Below, piece after piece: positions 53,213 through 63,490 of a DNA stretch of 64,000 bases (the first letter of the stretch is position 1; the number at the start of each line of letters is the position of its first letter). A model generated the notes under the pieces. It saw only the letters and a list, made by a program, of their open reading frames with translations. It was not told the DNA's origin and made no database searches. Source of the stretch: Streptomyces nodosus (GTDB taxonomy: Bacteria > Actinomycetota > Actinomycetes > Streptomycetales > Streptomycetaceae); assembly GCF_008704995.1 (NCBI RefSeq), contig NZ_CP023747.1:1886501-1950500 (forward strand). Direction: 5' to 3'. Made by a program: the position numbers and the translations under genes.

Positions 53213-56200
53213 GCACAGTGTTGTTGTTGTCGACCGCCGACACCGATCTGCTCGCCGCCCGAGCCTCGGCCGCCTCCTACCGGATCGGCAACCCCACCCG
53301 GGTGGACGTCGGCGAGGAGCTTGTGGGGCTGCTCGACGGCGCGGACATCGCCGTCGTACGGCTGCTGGGCGGCAAGCGGGCCTGGGAGGACGGGCTCGCC
53401 GCGCTGAAGGCATCGGGCGTGCCGACCGTGCTGCTGGGCGGAGAGGCCGTACCGGACGCCGAGCTGATGGCGGAGTCCTCGGTGCCGGCCGGAGTCGTGG
53501 CGGAGGCGCTGAAGTACCTCGTCGAGGGCGGCCCGGAGAACCTGGCGGAACTCGCCCGGTTCCTCTCCGACACGGTGCTGCTGACCGGCGAGGGCTTCGA
53601 GGGGCCGCGGAGGATGCCGGAGTACGGCGTCCATGGTTCCCGTGCGGCCCGGGAGGGCCGCCCGACCGTGGGGGTGCTCTTCTACCGCGCCCATGAACTG
53701 AGCGGCAACAGCGCGTTCGTCGACACCCTGTGCGACGCGATCGAGGCACACGGGGCCAACGCCCTTCCGGTCTACTGCGGTTCGCTGCGCGGCGCGGACG
53801 CCGGGCTGTACGAGATCCTCGGGCGCGCCGACGCCCTGGTCGCCACCGTCCTCGCGGCCGGGGGCACGCATGCCTCGCAGGCGTCGGCCGGTGGTGACGA
53901 GGAGGCCTGGGACATCGGGGCGCTCGCGGACCTGGACATCCCCGTGCTGCAGGGCCTCTGCCTCACCTCCTCCCGGGCCGCCTGGGACGAGTCCGACGCC
54001 GCCCTGTCCCCCATGGACGCGGCCATGCAGGTCGCCATCCCGGAGTTCGACGGGCGGCTGATCACCGTCCCGTTCTCCTTCAAGGAGCAGGGCCCGGACG
54101 AGGTGCCGGTGTACAGGGCCGACCCCGAGCGGGCCGCCCGGGTCGCCGGGATCGCCGTACGGCACGCGCGGCTCAGGCACAAGCCCAACGCCGAGAAGAA
54201 GCTCGCACTGGTCTTCACCGCCTATCCGACCAAGCACTCCCGGGTCGGCAACGCGGTCGGCCTCGACACCCCCGCCTCGGCGGTACGGGTACTCGACGCA
54301 CTCCGGGACGCCGGGTACTCCCTCACCGAATACCCCTCCGGCGGCGACGAGTTGATCCACCGGCTGATCGAGGCCGGCGGCCATGACGTCGAGTGGCTCA
54401 CCGAGGACCAGCTGGCCGCCGCGCCCGCACGGGTGCCGCTCGCGGACTACCGGGCATGGTTCGACACCCTGGACCCCGAGCTGCGGAGCGGCATGGTGGA
54501 CGCCTGGGGCGAGCCGCCGGGCAACCTGTATGTGGACGGCGACGACATCGTCCTCGCCTCCCTCCAGTTCGGGAACGTCGTGGTGATGATCCAGCCGCCG
54601 CGCGGCTTCGGGGAGAACCCGATCGCGATCTACCACGACCCCGACATGCCGCCCTCGCACCACTACCTGGCGGCCTACCGCTGGCTGGAGAACTCTTTCG
54701 GCGCCGACGCGATCGTCCACATGGGCAAGCACGGCACGATGGAGTGGCTGCCGGGCAAGGGCCTGGGGCTGAGCGGAGGCTGCGCCCCGGACGCGGTCCT
54801 CGGCGATCTGCCGCTGATCTACCCCTTCATCGTCAACGACCCCGGCGAGGGCACTCAGGCCAAGCGGCGCGGGCACGCCACGGTCGTCGACCACCTCGTC
54901 CCGCCGATGGCGCGCGCGGACACCTATGGCGATCTGGCCAAGCTGGAGCAGCTCCTCGACGAGTACGCGCTGGTCTCCGACCTGGACCCGGTGAAGGCGC
55001 CCGCCGTGCGCGCCCAGATCTGGACCCTGGTCAAGGCCGCCGAGCTCCACCACGACCTGCATGTGGACGAGCAGCCGGAGGACGACGACTTCGACTCCTT
55101 CGTCATGCATATCGACGGCTATCTGTGCGAGATCAAGGATGTGCAGATCAGGGACGGTCTGCACATCCTCGGCGGCGGCCCCGTCGGTGAGCCCCGGGTG
55201 AACCTGGTGCTGGCCGTGCTGCGCGCCTCCCAGGTGTGGGGCGGACAGGCGAACGCGCTGCCGGGGCTGCGGGCCTGTCTCGCGGAGCACTTCGGCCTGG
55301 TGGAGAAGGAGTTGCTGGCCGAGCCGGGCGCGCCGGTGAAGGTGCCGGTGGAGCTGACGGAACTGGTCGAGGGGCCCTCGCGCACGGCCGCCGACGCCAT
55401 CGACCTGCTGGAGCAGCTGTGCCGGCGGTTCGCCGAGGGCATGGAGGAGCGCGGCTGGGCGGCCGGCGCGGCCCCGGCGCTGGTACGGGAGGTGCTGGGC
55501 ACCGAACTCGCGGACGCGACGGCCGTGCTGGAGTTCGCCTGCACCGAGGTCGTGCCCCGGCTCGCCCGGACGACGGACGAGATCGGGCACATCCTGCGGG
55601 CGCTCGACGGCGGTTACGTCCCCGCCGGCCCGTCCGGCTCCCCGACCCGGGGCCTGGTCAACGTCCTGCCGACCGGCCGCAACTTCTACTCGGTCGACCC
55701 CAAGGCGATCCCGTCCCGGCTGAGTTGGGAGGTCGGCCAGTCGCTCGCGGACTCGCTGGTGGCGCGCTATCTCCAGGACACCGGTGAGTACCCGAAGTCG
55801 GTCGGCCTGACCGTCTGGGGCACCTCCGCGATGCGCACCCAGGGCGACGACATCGCCGAGATCCTGGCGCTGCTGGGCTGCCGCCCGGTCTGGGACGACG
55901 CCTCGCGCCGGGTGACCGGTTTCGAGGTGGTCGGGTTGGAGGAGCTGGGCCGGCCGCGCATCGATGTCACGGTCCGTATCTCGGGCTTCTTCCGGGACGC
56001 CTTCCCGCATGTCGTGGGGCTGATCGACGACGCGGTACGGGCGGTGGCGGAGCTGGAGGAACCCGCCGAGCAGAACTTCGTCCGCGCCCACGCCGACGAG
56101 GACACCGCCGAGCACGGCGACCGGCGCCGCGCCACGGCCCGCATCTTCGGCTCCAAGCCGGGCGCGTACGGCGCGGGTCTGCTGCCGCTGATCGACGCGC

Positions 56201-56859
56201 GCAACTGGCGCTCGGACGCGGACCTCGCCGAGGTGTACGCGGTCTGGGGCGGCTACGCCTACGGCCGCGGGCTCGACGGGCGGGCGGCGCGCGGGGACAT
56301 GGAGACGGCGTTCCGGCGGATCGCGGTGGCGGCGAAGAACGTTGATACGCGTGAACATGACATCGCGGACGCGGACGACTACTTCCAGTACCACGGCGGC
56401 ATGGTGGCGATGGTCCGGCATCTGACGGGGGCGAGCCCGGAGGCATACGTCGGCGACAGCGCCGTTCCGGACCAGATCAAAACCCGCACACTGGGCGAGG
56501 AGACGCACCGTGTCTTCCGGGCACGGGTGGTCAACCCCCGCTGGATGGCGGCCATGCGACGCCACGGCTACAAGGGTGCTTTCGAGATGGCCGCGACCGT
56601 GGACTACCTGTTCGGCTACGACGCCACGGCGGGCGTGGTCGACGACTGGATGTACGAGAAGCTGGCCAGCGAGTACGTCTTCGCACCGGAGAACCGCGAG
56701 TTCATGAAGCGCTCCAATCCTTGGGCGCTGCGGGGCATTACGGAGCGCCTGCTGGAGGCAGCGGACCGCGGGCTCTGGGCGGAGCCGGACCAGGAGACCC
56801 TGGACCGGCTCCGGGCGACCTACCTCGAACTCGAGGGAGAGCTGGAGGGAGAAGGGTGA
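53209..56859 (+). CDS. cobN: Cobaltochelatase subunit CobN
   Basis: A 1216-residue subunit that inserts cobalt into hydrogenobyrinic acid a,c-diamide in the aerobic pathway, homologous to magnesium-chelatase BchH. It has the N-terminal VDVGEELVGLL region. The central region has LVFTAYPTKHSRVGNAVGLD and HMGKHGTMEWLPGKGLGLSG. The C-terminal part has PHVVGLIDDAVRAVAELEEP. Full-length for the family. It overlaps cobQ. A gap of 169 bp separates it from the chelatase gene. Confidence 0.95.
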   Translation: MSTVLLLSTADTDLLAARASAASYRIGNPTRVDVGEELVGLLDGADIAVVRLLGGKRAWEDGLAALKASGVPTVLLGGEAVPDAELMAESSVPAGVVAEALKYLVEGGPENLAELARFLSDTVLLTGEGFEGPRRMPEYGVHGSRAAREGRPTVGVLFYRAHELSGNSAFVDTLCDAIEAHGANALPVYCGSLRGADAGLYEILGRADALVATVLAAGGTHASQASAGGDEEAWDIGALADLDIPVLQGLCLTSSRAAWDESDAALSPMDAAMQVAIPEFDGRLITVPFSFKEQGPDEVPVYRADPERAARVAGIAVRHARLRHKPNAEKKLALVFTAYPTKHSRVGNAVGLDTPASAVRVLDALRDAGYSLTEYPSGGDELIHRLIEAGGHDVEWLTEDQLAAAPARVPLADYRAWFDTLDPELRSGMVDAWGEPPGNLYVDGDDIVLASLQFGNVVVMIQPPRGFGENPIAIYHDPDMPPSHHYLAAYRWLENSFGADAIVHMGKHGTMEWLPGKGLGLSGGCAPDAVLGDLPLIYPFIVNDPGEGTQAKRRGHATVVDHLVPPMARADTYGDLAKLEQLLDEYALVSDLDPVKAPAVRAQIWTLVKAAELHHDLHVDEQPEDDDFDSFVMHIDGYLCEIKDVQIRDGLHILGGGPVGEPRVNLVLAVLRASQVWGGQANALPGLRACLAEHFGLVEKELLAEPGAPVKVPVELTELVEGPSRTAADAIDLLEQLCRRFAEGMEERGWAAGAAPALVREVLGTELADATAVLEFACTEVVPRLARTTDEIGHILRALDGGYVPAGPSGSPTRGLVNVLPTGRNFYSVDPKAIPSRLSWEVGQSLADSLVARYLQDTGEYPKSVGLTVWGTSAMRTQGDDIAEILALLGCRPVWDDASRRVTGFEVVGLEELGRPRIDVTVRISGFFRDAFPHVVGLIDDAVRAVAELEEPAEQNFVRAHADEDTAEHGDRRRATARIFGSKPGAYGAGLLPLIDARNWRSDADLAEVYAVWGGYAYGRGLDGRAARGDMETAFRRIAVAAKNVDTREHDIADADDYFQYHGGMVAMVRHLTGASPEAYVGDSAVPDQIKTRTLGEETHRVFRARVVNPRWMAAMRRHGYKGAFEMAATVDYLFGYDATAGVVDDWMYEKLASEYVFAPENREFMKRSNPWALRGITERLLEAADRGLWAEPDQETLDRLRATYLELEGELEGEG

Positions 56860-57028
56860 TCTCTCCCCAAGACCCCTCATTGGTGGGGAGCACAGCGAGC
56901 AGGACCTCGTCGAAGCCGACGACTAGGGACCATCCCCGTGGTTGCAGGGAGCACATGCTCACCTTGCGGTCGCGGAGCACCTCGCCAGGCCTGGTCCGGC
57001 ACCAGCCACTCAAAGGAGTGATCCAAGC

Positions 57029-59131
57029 GTGAGCACGCCCTTTCCTTTCACTGCCGTCGTGGGTCAGGACGACCTGCGGCTCGCGCTGCTGCTGAACGCG
57101 GTGTCGCCGCGGGTGGGCGGCGTGCTCGTACGCGGCGAGAAAGGCACCGCCAAGTCCACGGCGGTACGAGCGCTGTCGGCACTGCTGCCCGAGGTGGACG
57201 TCGTCCCCGGGTGCCGTTTCTCCTGTGATCCCGGCGCGCCCGACCCCGCCTGCCCGGACGGGCCGCACGAGCCGGGGGCCGGTGCCGAGCGGCCGGCGCG
57301 GATGGTCGAACTCCCCGTCGGTGCCTCCGAGGACCGGCTGGTCGGCGCGCTCGACATCGAGCGGGCGCTCTCGGAGGGGGTGAAAGCCTTCGAGCCGGGC
57401 CTGCTCGCCGACGCGCACCGCGGAATCCTCTACGTCGACGAGGTCAACCTGCTGCACGACCACCTCGTGGACCTCCTGCTCGACGCCGCCGCCATGGGTG
57501 CCTCCTACGTCGAACGCGAGGGCGTCTCCGTACGGCACGCCGCCCGGTTCCTGCTCGTCGGAACCATGAACCCGGAGGAGGGCGAGCTGCGGCCCCAGCT
57601 CCTCGACCGCTTCGGCCTGACCGTCGAGGTCGCGGCCTCGCGGGAGCCCGACCAGCGGGTGGAGGTCGTGCGGCGCAGGCTCGCCTACGACGACGATCCG
57701 GACGGTTTCGCCGCGCGCTGGGCCGAGGAGGAAGCCGCCGTACGGCAGCGGATCGTGGCCGCGCGGGAGCTGCTGCCGCAGGTCCGGCTGGGCGATGGCG
57801 CGCTGCGGCAGATCGCGGCCACCTGCGCGGCCTTCGAGGTGGACGGGATGCGCGCCGACATCGTGATGGCGCGTACCGCCACCGCGCTCGCCGCCTGGGC
57901 CGGGCGGACCGATGTGCTCGCCGAGGACGTACGGCAGGCCGCGCTGCTGGCTCTCCCCCACCGACGGCGGCGCAACCCCTTCGACGCGCCGGGCTTGGAC
58001 GAGGACAAGCTCGACGAAACGCTCCAGGAGTTCGGGGGCTCGGAGGACGACGGCCCCGACCCCGACCCCGACTCCGATCCGGACGGCGGCCCCGGCGATG
58101 GCGGCGGGCAGCCGGAGCCCGATGACGGTGGCCCGCAGGGCGATGACACCGCCGCGCAGCCCGAGGCCGGCGACAGCGGTGAGCCGCAGCCGTCCGGCGG
58201 CGGGGCGGGCGAGCAGTCCCCCGTACGGGCGTCCGAACCGTTCCGCACCAAGGTGCTGAGCGTGCCAGGACTCGGTGAGGGGGCCGCCGGGCGGCGTTCG
58301 CGGGCGCGGACCGAGCACGGGCGCACGATCGGGTCCCGGCGGCCCCGGGGTGCCCTGACCAAGCTGCATCTGGCAGCCACCGTGCAGGCCGCCGCCCCGC
58401 ATCAGCGGGCGCGCGGGCGGTCCGGGCCGGGGCTGGTGGTCCGCCGGGACGATCTTCGGCAGGCGACCCGCGAGGGGCGCGAGGGGAACCTCGTTCTTTT
58501 CGTGGTCGACGCCTCCGGGTCGATGGCCGCCCGGCAGCGGATGAGCGCCGTGAAGGGCGCCGTGCTGTCGCTGCTGCTCGACGCCTACCAGCGGCGCGAC
58601 AAGGTGGGCCTGGTGACCTTCCGGGGCAAGGACGCGCAGATCGCGCTGCCGCCGACCTCGTCCGTCGACGCCGCCGCGGCCCGCCTGGAGTCGCTGCCGA
58701 CCGGTGGGCGGACCCCGCTCGCCGCCGGGCTGCTCAAGGCGCACGAGGTGCTGCGGATCGAGCGGCTGCGGGATCCCGCGCGGCGGGCGCTGGTCGTGGT
58801 GGTGACGGACGGACGGGCCACCGACAAAGGGGCGGCGCGATGGGGGTCCCCCCAGGCGTTCAGCTCTGGGGGAGCCTCAGGCCGGGGTGGTGGTCGGGCG
58901 ACGGGTGGGACCGAGCCCGTCGCCCTCGCCGGGCGTGCGGCGCGGCTGTTCGCGGCCGAGGGGACCGCGTCCGTGGTCGTGGACTGCGAGTCGGGGCCGG
59001 TGCGGCTGGGGCTCGCCGGGCAGCTCGCCGGTGAACTGGGCGGTACGGCCGTGACGTTGGACGAGTTGCGGGCAGACAGCATCGCCGGTCTTGTCAGGGA
59101 GGTCCAGGGGACCACGAGGAGGGCCGCCTAG
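57029..59131 (+). CDS. Fused ChlI/ChlD-type cobaltochelatase subunit
   Basis: A 700-residue protein combining an AAA+ domain and a von Willebrand A domain. Walker A is GEKGTAKST near 37 and the Walker B region is [14 protein letters not shown] near 132. A long acidic Pro/Gly/Asp linker spans about 330-410. The VWA MIDAS is [12 protein letters not shown] near 494. It would power CobN, replacing the separate CobS/CobT of Pseudomonas. A GC-rich hairpin repeat is embedded in the VWA coding region near 58841. GTG at 57029 has AAAGGAG 11 nt upstream. Confidence 0.9.
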   Translation: MSTPFPFTAVVGQDDLRLALLLNAVSPRVGGVLVRGEKGTAKSTAVRALSALLPEVDVVPGCRFSCDPGAPDPACPDGPHEPGAGAERPARMVELPVGASEDRLVGALDIERALSEGVKAFEPGLLADAHRGILYVDEVNLLHDHLVDLLLDAAAMGASYVEREGVSVRHAARFLLVGTMNPEEGELRPQLLDRFGLTVEVAASREPDQRVEVVRRRLAYDDDPDGFAARWAEEEAAVRQRIVAARELLPQVRLGDGALRQIAATCAAFEVDGMRADIVMARTATALAAWAGRTDVLAEDVRQAALLALPHRRRRNPFDAPGLDEDKLDETLQEFGGSEDDGPDPDPDSDPDGGPGDGGGQPEPDDGGPQGDDTAAQPEAGDSGEPQPSGGGAGEQSPVRASEPFRTKVLSVPGLGEGAAGRRSRARTEHGRTIGSRRPRGALTKLHLAATVQAAAPHQRARGRSGPGLVVRRDDLRQATREGREGNLVLFVVDASGSMAARQRMSAVKGAVLSLLLDAYQRRDKVGLVTFRGKDAQIALPPTSSVDAAAARLESLPTGGRTPLAAGLLKAHEVLRIERLRDPARRALVVVVTDGRATDKGAARWGSPQAFSSGGASGRGGGRATGGTEPVALAGRAARLFAAEGTASVVVDCESGPVRLGLAGQLAGELGGTAVTLDELRADSIAGLVREVQGTTRRAA
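58841..58874. repeat. GC-rich hairpin repeat inside a coding region
   Basis: TGGGGGTCCCCCCAG, 10 bp, then CTGGGGGAG: the C-run can pair with either flanking G-run. Short elements of this general form are dispersed in Streptomyces. Here it is in frame, encoding [12 protein letters not shown] within the VWA domain, suggesting an insertion that kept the frame. Confidence 0.6.
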
Positions 59132-59730
59132 TGCCGCAGGGACAGCCGAGTGTCGTACCGGACGACGGACTGACGACCCGTCAGCGGCGCAATCGTCCGC
59201 TTGTCGTGGTGCACACCGGGATCGGGAAGGGCAAGTCGACCGCGGCCTTCGGTCTTGCGCTGCGCGCCTGGAACCAGGGCTGGCCGATCGGGGTGTTCCA
59301 GTTCGTCAAGTCGGCGAAGTGGAAGGTCGGCGAGGAGAACGCGCTGCGGGTGCTGGGTGCCTCCGGGCAGGGCGGCACCGTGGACTGGCACAAGATGGGC
59401 GAGGGCTGGTCCTGGGTCCAGCGGGACGCGCAGATGGACAACGAGCAGAAGGCCAGGGAGGGCTGGGAGCAGGTCAAGCGCGATCTGGCCGCCGAGACGT
59501 ACCGGCTGTATGTGCTGGACGAGTTCGCGTATCCGATGCAGTGGGGCTGGGTCGACACCGGCGAGGTCGTGGACGTGCTGCGGAACCGGCCGGGCACCCA
59601 GCATGTGGTGATCACCGGGCGGAACGCGCCCGCGGAGCTGGTGGACCTCGCCGATCTGGTCACCGAGATGTCCAAGGTCAAGCACCCGATGGACACCGGT
59701 CAGAAGGGCCAGCGGGGCATCGAGTGGTGA
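59131..59730 (+). CDS. cobO: Cob(I)yrinic acid a,c-diamide adenosyltransferase CobO
   Basis: This 199-residue BtuR/CobA-type enzyme transfers the adenosyl group to cobalt. The P-loop is HTGIGKGKSTAAFGLALRAW at residues 28-47, with WSWVQRDAQMDN near 90 and LDEFAYPMQWGWVD near 130. The GTG start overlaps the previous TAG by one base, and the stop overlaps cobB by GTGA. Confidence 0.96.
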   Translation: MPQGQPSVVPDDGLTTRQRRNRPLVVVHTGIGKGKSTAAFGLALRAWNQGWPIGVFQFVKSAKWKVGEENALRVLGASGQGGTVDWHKMGEGWSWVQRDAQMDNEQKAREGWEQVKRDLAAETYRLYVLDEFAYPMQWGWVDTGEVVDVLRNRPGTQHVVITGRNAPAELVDLADLVTEMSKVKHPMDTGQKGQRGIEW

Positions 59731-61082
59731 CGTCCTCCTCGTCCGTCCCCCGGCTGGTCGTCGCCGCGCCCGCCTCGGGCAGCGGCAAGACCACCGTGGC
59801 CACGGGGCTGATGGCGGCCTTCGCCGGGCGGGGGCTCGCCGTGTCCCCGCACAAGGTGGGGCCCGACTACATCGACCCCGGGTATCACGCGCTCGCGACC
59901 GGGCGCACGGGGCGGAACCTCGATGCATATCTGTGCGGTCCCGAGATGGTCGCTCCGCTGTTTCTGCACGGGGCGCGGGGCTGTGACCTCGCCGTCGTCG
60001 AGGGTGTGATGGGCCTGTACGACGGGGCCGCCGGGGAGGGTGAACTGGCCTCCACCGCGCAGGTGGCGAAGCTGCTGAGGGCCCCGGTGGTGCTGGTGGT
60101 GGACGCCTCCTCGCAGTCGCGGTCGGTGGCGGCGCTGGTGCACGGCTTCGCCTCCTGGGACCCGGAGGTGCGGATCGGGGGCGTGATCCTGAACAAGGTC
60201 GCCTCCGACCGGCACGAGGAGCTGCTGCGCCGGGCGATGGACGAGTCGGGGGTGCCGGTGCTCGGTGTGCTGCGGCGGGCGCGGGCGCTGGACACTCCGT
60301 CCCGTCATCTGGGCCTGGTGCCGGTCGCCGAGCGGCGGACCGAGGCGGTGGAGGCCGTCGCCGCCATGGCCGCGCGGGTGCGCGAGGGGTGCGATCTGGA
60401 GGCGCTGCTGGCGCTGGCGCGGAGCGCGGGCAGACCGGCGGGCGAGCCCTGGGAGCCTCCGGTCGTCCCCATGGCGGGGCGTCGGGTGGTCGCGGTCGCC
60501 GGTGGCCCCGCGTTCACCTTCTCCTATGCCGAGCACACCGAACTGCTGTCCGCCGCCGGGGCCGAGGTGGTCTCCTTCGACCCGCTGCGCGACGAGCGGC
60601 TGCCGGAGGGGACCGGCGCCCTGGTGATCGGCGGCGGGTTCCCGGAGGTGTATGCCGCCGAGCTGTCGGCGAACGAGCCGCTGCGCCGGGAGGTCGCCGC
60701 GCTCGCCGGGAGCGGTGCGCCGGTGGCGGCCGAGTGCGCCGGGCTGCTGTATCTGTGCCGGGAGCTGGACGGGCTGCCGATGTGCGGGGTCCTGGACGCG
60801 AAGGCCCGGATGAGTGAACGGCTCACGCTGGGCTACCGGGACGCGGTGGCCGTGAGCGACAGCGCGCTCGCGGTGGCCGGGACCCGGATGCGCGGCCATG
60901 AGTTCCACCGGACCGTGGTCGAGCCCGACGCGGGACCGGCTCCCGCCTGGGGGGTGCGCGCCCCTGCGCGGCGCGTCGAAGGTTTTGTGCACCGGGGGGT
61001 GCACGCCAGTTATCTGCACACCCACTGGGCCGCGGAGCCCGGGGTGGCCCGTCGGTTCGTGGAGAGGTGCCGGACGTCATGA
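59727..61082 (+). CDS. cobB: Cobyrinate a,c-diamide synthase CobB
   Basis: A 451-residue glutamine amidotransferase that makes the a,c-diamide. The N-terminal P-loop ASGSGKTTVATGLMAAF, then SPHKVGPDYIDPGYHAL, are characteristic. The C-terminal GATase has Cys in AAECAGLLYL near 333 and His in SYLHTHWAAEP. GTG start. It overlaps both neighbours and precedes cobI. Confidence 0.95.
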   Translation: MTSSSSVPRLVVAAPASGSGKTTVATGLMAAFAGRGLAVSPHKVGPDYIDPGYHALATGRTGRNLDAYLCGPEMVAPLFLHGARGCDLAVVEGVMGLYDGAAGEGELASTAQVAKLLRAPVVLVVDASSQSRSVAALVHGFASWDPEVRIGGVILNKVASDRHEELLRRAMDESGVPVLGVLRRARALDTPSRHLGLVPVAERRTEAVEAVAAMAARVREGCDLEALLALARSAGRPAGEPWEPPVVPMAGRRVVAVAGGPAFTFSYAEHTELLSAAGAEVVSFDPLRDERLPEGTGALVIGGGFPEVYAAELSANEPLRREVAALAGSGAPVAAECAGLLYLCRELDGLPMCGVLDAKARMSERLTLGYRDAVAVSDSALAVAGTRMRGHEFHRTVVEPDAGPAPAWGVRAPARRVEGFVHRGVHASYLHTHWAAEPGVARRFVERCRTS

Positions 61083-61828
61083 GCAGCAGGCTGATCGGAG
61101 TGGGGATGGGCCCCGGCGACCCCGAGCTGGTGACCGTCAAGGGCGTGGGCGTGCTGCGGGCCGCCGATGTCGTCGTCGTACCCGTCATGGCCGGGGCCGA
61201 CGGCAGGGACGGCGGGGAGCCGGGGCGCGCCGAGGCGACCGTGCTGCACTACGTGCCCTCGGAGAAAATCGTCCGGGTGGTGTTCGCGCTCAACGAGCGC
61301 AGTGACCGGGCCCGTCGGGAGGCGGCCTGGGACGCCGCCGGGCAGCGGGTGGCCGGGCTGCTCGAGCGGCACGCCTCGGTCGCCTTCGCCACCATCGGCG
61401 ACCCCAATGTGTATTCGACCTTCACCTATCTCGCGGAGACCGTGCGGGAGCTGGTGCCGGGCTGTGTCGTGGAGACCGTGCCGGGCATCACCGCCATGCA
61501 GGATCTCGCCGCGCGTTCGGGGGCCGTGCTGACCGAGGGCACCGAGCCGCTCACGCTGGTCCCGGTGACGGCGGGGGCCGGCGTGCTCGAGGACGCGCTG
61601 GGCGGGCCCGGCACCGTCGTCGCCTACAAGTTCGGGCGGCAGGCGCGGGAGGTGGCGCGGGCGCTGCGGGAGACCGGGCGGCTGGAGGACGCGGTGTGGG
61701 GGTCCGCGCTGGGGCTGCCGGAGGAGTCGATCCGCCCGGCCGCCGACCTCGACGAGGGTCCGCTGCCCTATCTGTCCACCCTGATCGCGCCCGCCCGGCG
61801 CGACGGCACCCGCGGCGGGAAGCTGTGA
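61079..61828 (+). CDS. cobI: Precorrin-2 C20-methyltransferase CobI
   Basis: A 249-residue SAM-dependent tetrapyrrole methylase. The SAM loop is IGVGMGPGDPELVTVKGVGV at residues 6-25 and the middle has FATIGDPNVYSTFTYLAETV and VPGITAMQDLAAR. It methylates precorrin-2 at C20. The ATG overlaps the cobB stop. Its stop is 11 bp from the tail of the oppositely oriented ZIP gene. Confidence 0.93.
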   Translation: MSSRLIGVGMGPGDPELVTVKGVGVLRAADVVVVPVMAGADGRDGGEPGRAEATVLHYVPSEKIVRVVFALNERSDRARREAAWDAAGQRVAGLLERHASVAFATIGDPNVYSTFTYLAETVRELVPGCVVETVPGITAMQDLAARSGAVLTEGTEPLTLVPVTAGAGVLEDALGGPGTVVAYKFGRQAREVARALRETGRLEDAVWGSALGLPEESIRPAADLDEGPLPYLSTLIAPARRDGTRGGKL

Positions 61829-61839
61829 CCGACGGCGGA

Positions 61840-62568
61840 TCAGCCCGCGAGGCCCACCACCAGCCAGATGAAGCCCGCGCCTGCGACCGTGCACAGCAGG
61901 GTCGTCCGGGCGGGGTGGGCATGGTGTGCCTCGGGGAGGATCTCGGCGGCGGCCAGATACAGCAGCGCCCCGCCGAAGAGACCGAGATAGCCGCCGAGCA
62001 GCTGCTCCGGGATGCTGAACACCAGGGTGGAGGCGGCGCCGACGAGGGGTGCGGCCGCGTCGGCCACCAGCATGGTGACGGCCTTGCGGCGGGCGTTCCC
62101 GTAGAGGCTGGTGAGGGTGTAGGTGTTGAAGCCGTCCGCGAAGTCATGGGCGATGACGGCGAGCGCGACGGACGCGCCCATGCCACCGCCCACCTGGAAG
62201 GCGGCGCCGATCGCCACCCCGTCCATGGCGCTGTGCCCGACCATCGCCGCGGCCGCCGTCAGGCCCACCTCGGGCGCCCGGTGGAGGTGCTCGTCGGCGC
62301 CGTGGCCGGCCCGGCGCGCCGCCAGCAGGCGTTCCACCAGGTGGGCGAGGAGAAAGCCGGCCACGAACAGCAGCAGCGCCGCCGGTACGCCGAACACCTC
62401 GTCGCCCGCGACCCGCAGCGCCTCCGGCAGCAGGTCGAGGCCGACGACGCCGAGCATCAGTCCCCCGGCCAGTCCGAGGACGAGATGGCGACGGTCGGTC
62501 ACCCGCTGTGCCGTCCAGCCTCCCGCCAGCGTCATCAGGAACGCGCCGAGCGCCACGAAGACCGCCAT
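61840..62568 (-). CDS. ZIP-family divalent metal transporter
   Basis: A 242-residue membrane protein with eight hydrophobic segments, placed in reverse inside the cob cluster. The ZIP hallmark is the His-containing helix pair AMVGHSAMDGVAIGAAFQVG near 110 and AVIAHDFADGFNTYTL near 140, which bind the metal. A His-rich loop (GHGADEHLHRAPE) precedes them. Metal identity is unknown: zinc, iron or cobalt are all possible, and the location makes cobalt attractive but unproven. Confidence 0.85.
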   Translation of the reverse strand: MAVFVALGAFLMTLAGGWTAQRVTDRRHLVLGLAGGLMLGVVGLDLLPEALRVAGDEVFGVPAALLLFVAGFLLAHLVERLLAARRAGHGADEHLHRAPEVGLTAAAAMVGHSAMDGVAIGAAFQVGGGMGASVALAVIAHDFADGFNTYTLTSLYGNARRKAVTMLVADAAAPLVGAASTLVFSIPEQLLGGYLGLFGGALLYLAAAEILPEAHHAHPARTTLLCTVAGAGFIWLVVGLAG

Positions 62569-62671
62569 ATGCCCTTGCTGTCCAATCGATCTCTGTGTGC
62601 CCGGGACCGGTGGCCGTGTACGCACCGGCGTCCCGCACTGCTCGAACTTTCGTAGGAGAGGAAAGATTCCC

Positions 62672-63490
62672 ATGGCCGATGCCCCCACCGGCAAGGTGAC
62701 CTTCGTCGGTGCCGGTCCCGGCGCCGCCGATCTGCTGACCTTCCGTGCCGCGCGAGCCATCGCCGAGGCCGATGTGGTGATCTGGGCGGCCAGCCTGGTA
62801 CAGGCGGAGGTCCTGGAGCATGCGCGGGCGGACGCCGAGGTCCTCGACTCGGCGGCCCTGTCCCTGGAGGACGTCGTCGCGGTGTACGAGCGGGCGCGTG
62901 CGAAGGGACTCAGGGTCGCCCGGATCCACTCCGGGGACCCGGCCCTGTGGGGCGGCACCCAGGAGCAGCTGGACCGGTGTGCTGCGCTCGGCATCGAGAC
63001 GGAGATCGTGCCGGGTGTCTCGTCCTTCTCGGCGGTCGCCGCCCTGGCCGGGCGGGAGCTGACGATCCCCGAGGTCGCGCAGTCGGTGGTGCTCACCCGG
63101 CTCGGCGGCGGGAAGACGCCGATGCCGCCCGGGGAGGAGGTGCGGGAGTTCGCCCGGCACGGCACCACCATGGCGATCTTCCTGTCCGCGGCCCGCAGCG
63201 GTCAGCTGGTGCGGGAGCTGCTGGAGGGCGGCTATCCGACGAGCACCCCGGTCGTGGTGGCGTACCAGGCGACCTGGCCCGAGGAGCTGGTGGTGAGGTG
63301 CACGGTCGGCACGCTGGAGGAGACGGTCAAGGAGCACCGGCTCTGGAAGCACACGCTGTTCCTGGTCGGTCCCGCGCTCGATGCGCACGGCACCCGTTCG
63401 CATCTGTATCACCCCGGTCATTTCCACGGCTTTCGCAAGGCCGACCCCGAGGCCCGCAAGGCCCTGCGTACCCAGGGTGCGAGCGGATGA
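62672..63490 (+). CDS. cobM: Precorrin-4 C11-methyltransferase CobM
   Basis: A 272-residue SAM-dependent methylase. The SAM loop is FVGAGPGAADLLTFRAARAI at residues 10-29. IHSGDPALWGGTQEQLDRCA and IVPGVSSFSAVAALAGRELT follow. It methylates precorrin-4 at C11. GGAGAGG precedes the ATG. It restarts the plus-strand operon after the ZIP gene; the 103-bp divergent gap must hold promoters for both. Confidence 0.93.
   Translation: MADAPTGKVTFVGAGPGAADLLTFRAARAIAEADVVIWAASLVQAEVLEHARADAEVLDSAALSLEDVVAVYERARAKGLRVARIHSGDPALWGGTQEQLDRCAALGIETEIVPGVSSFSAVAALAGRELTIPEVAQSVVLTRLGGGKTPMPPGEEVREFARHGTTMAIFLSAARSGQLVRELLEGGYPTSTPVVVAYQATWPEELVVRCTVGTLEETVKEHRLWKHTLFLVGPALDAHGTRSHLYHPGHFHGFRKADPEARKALRTQGASG

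Noticed and set aside
51940..56880. 1646-codon open frame antisense to cobQ and cobN
   Set aside because: It lies opposite two genes with clear family motifs and has the Arg/Pro/Gly/Val/Asp-rich make-up of a GC-driven antisense frame, with no domains.
56860..57028. Second cobalamin riboswitch before the chelatase gene
   Set aside because: No B12 box or the paired GCCGG motifs; only a weak CTCCCC/GGGGAG hairpin is present.
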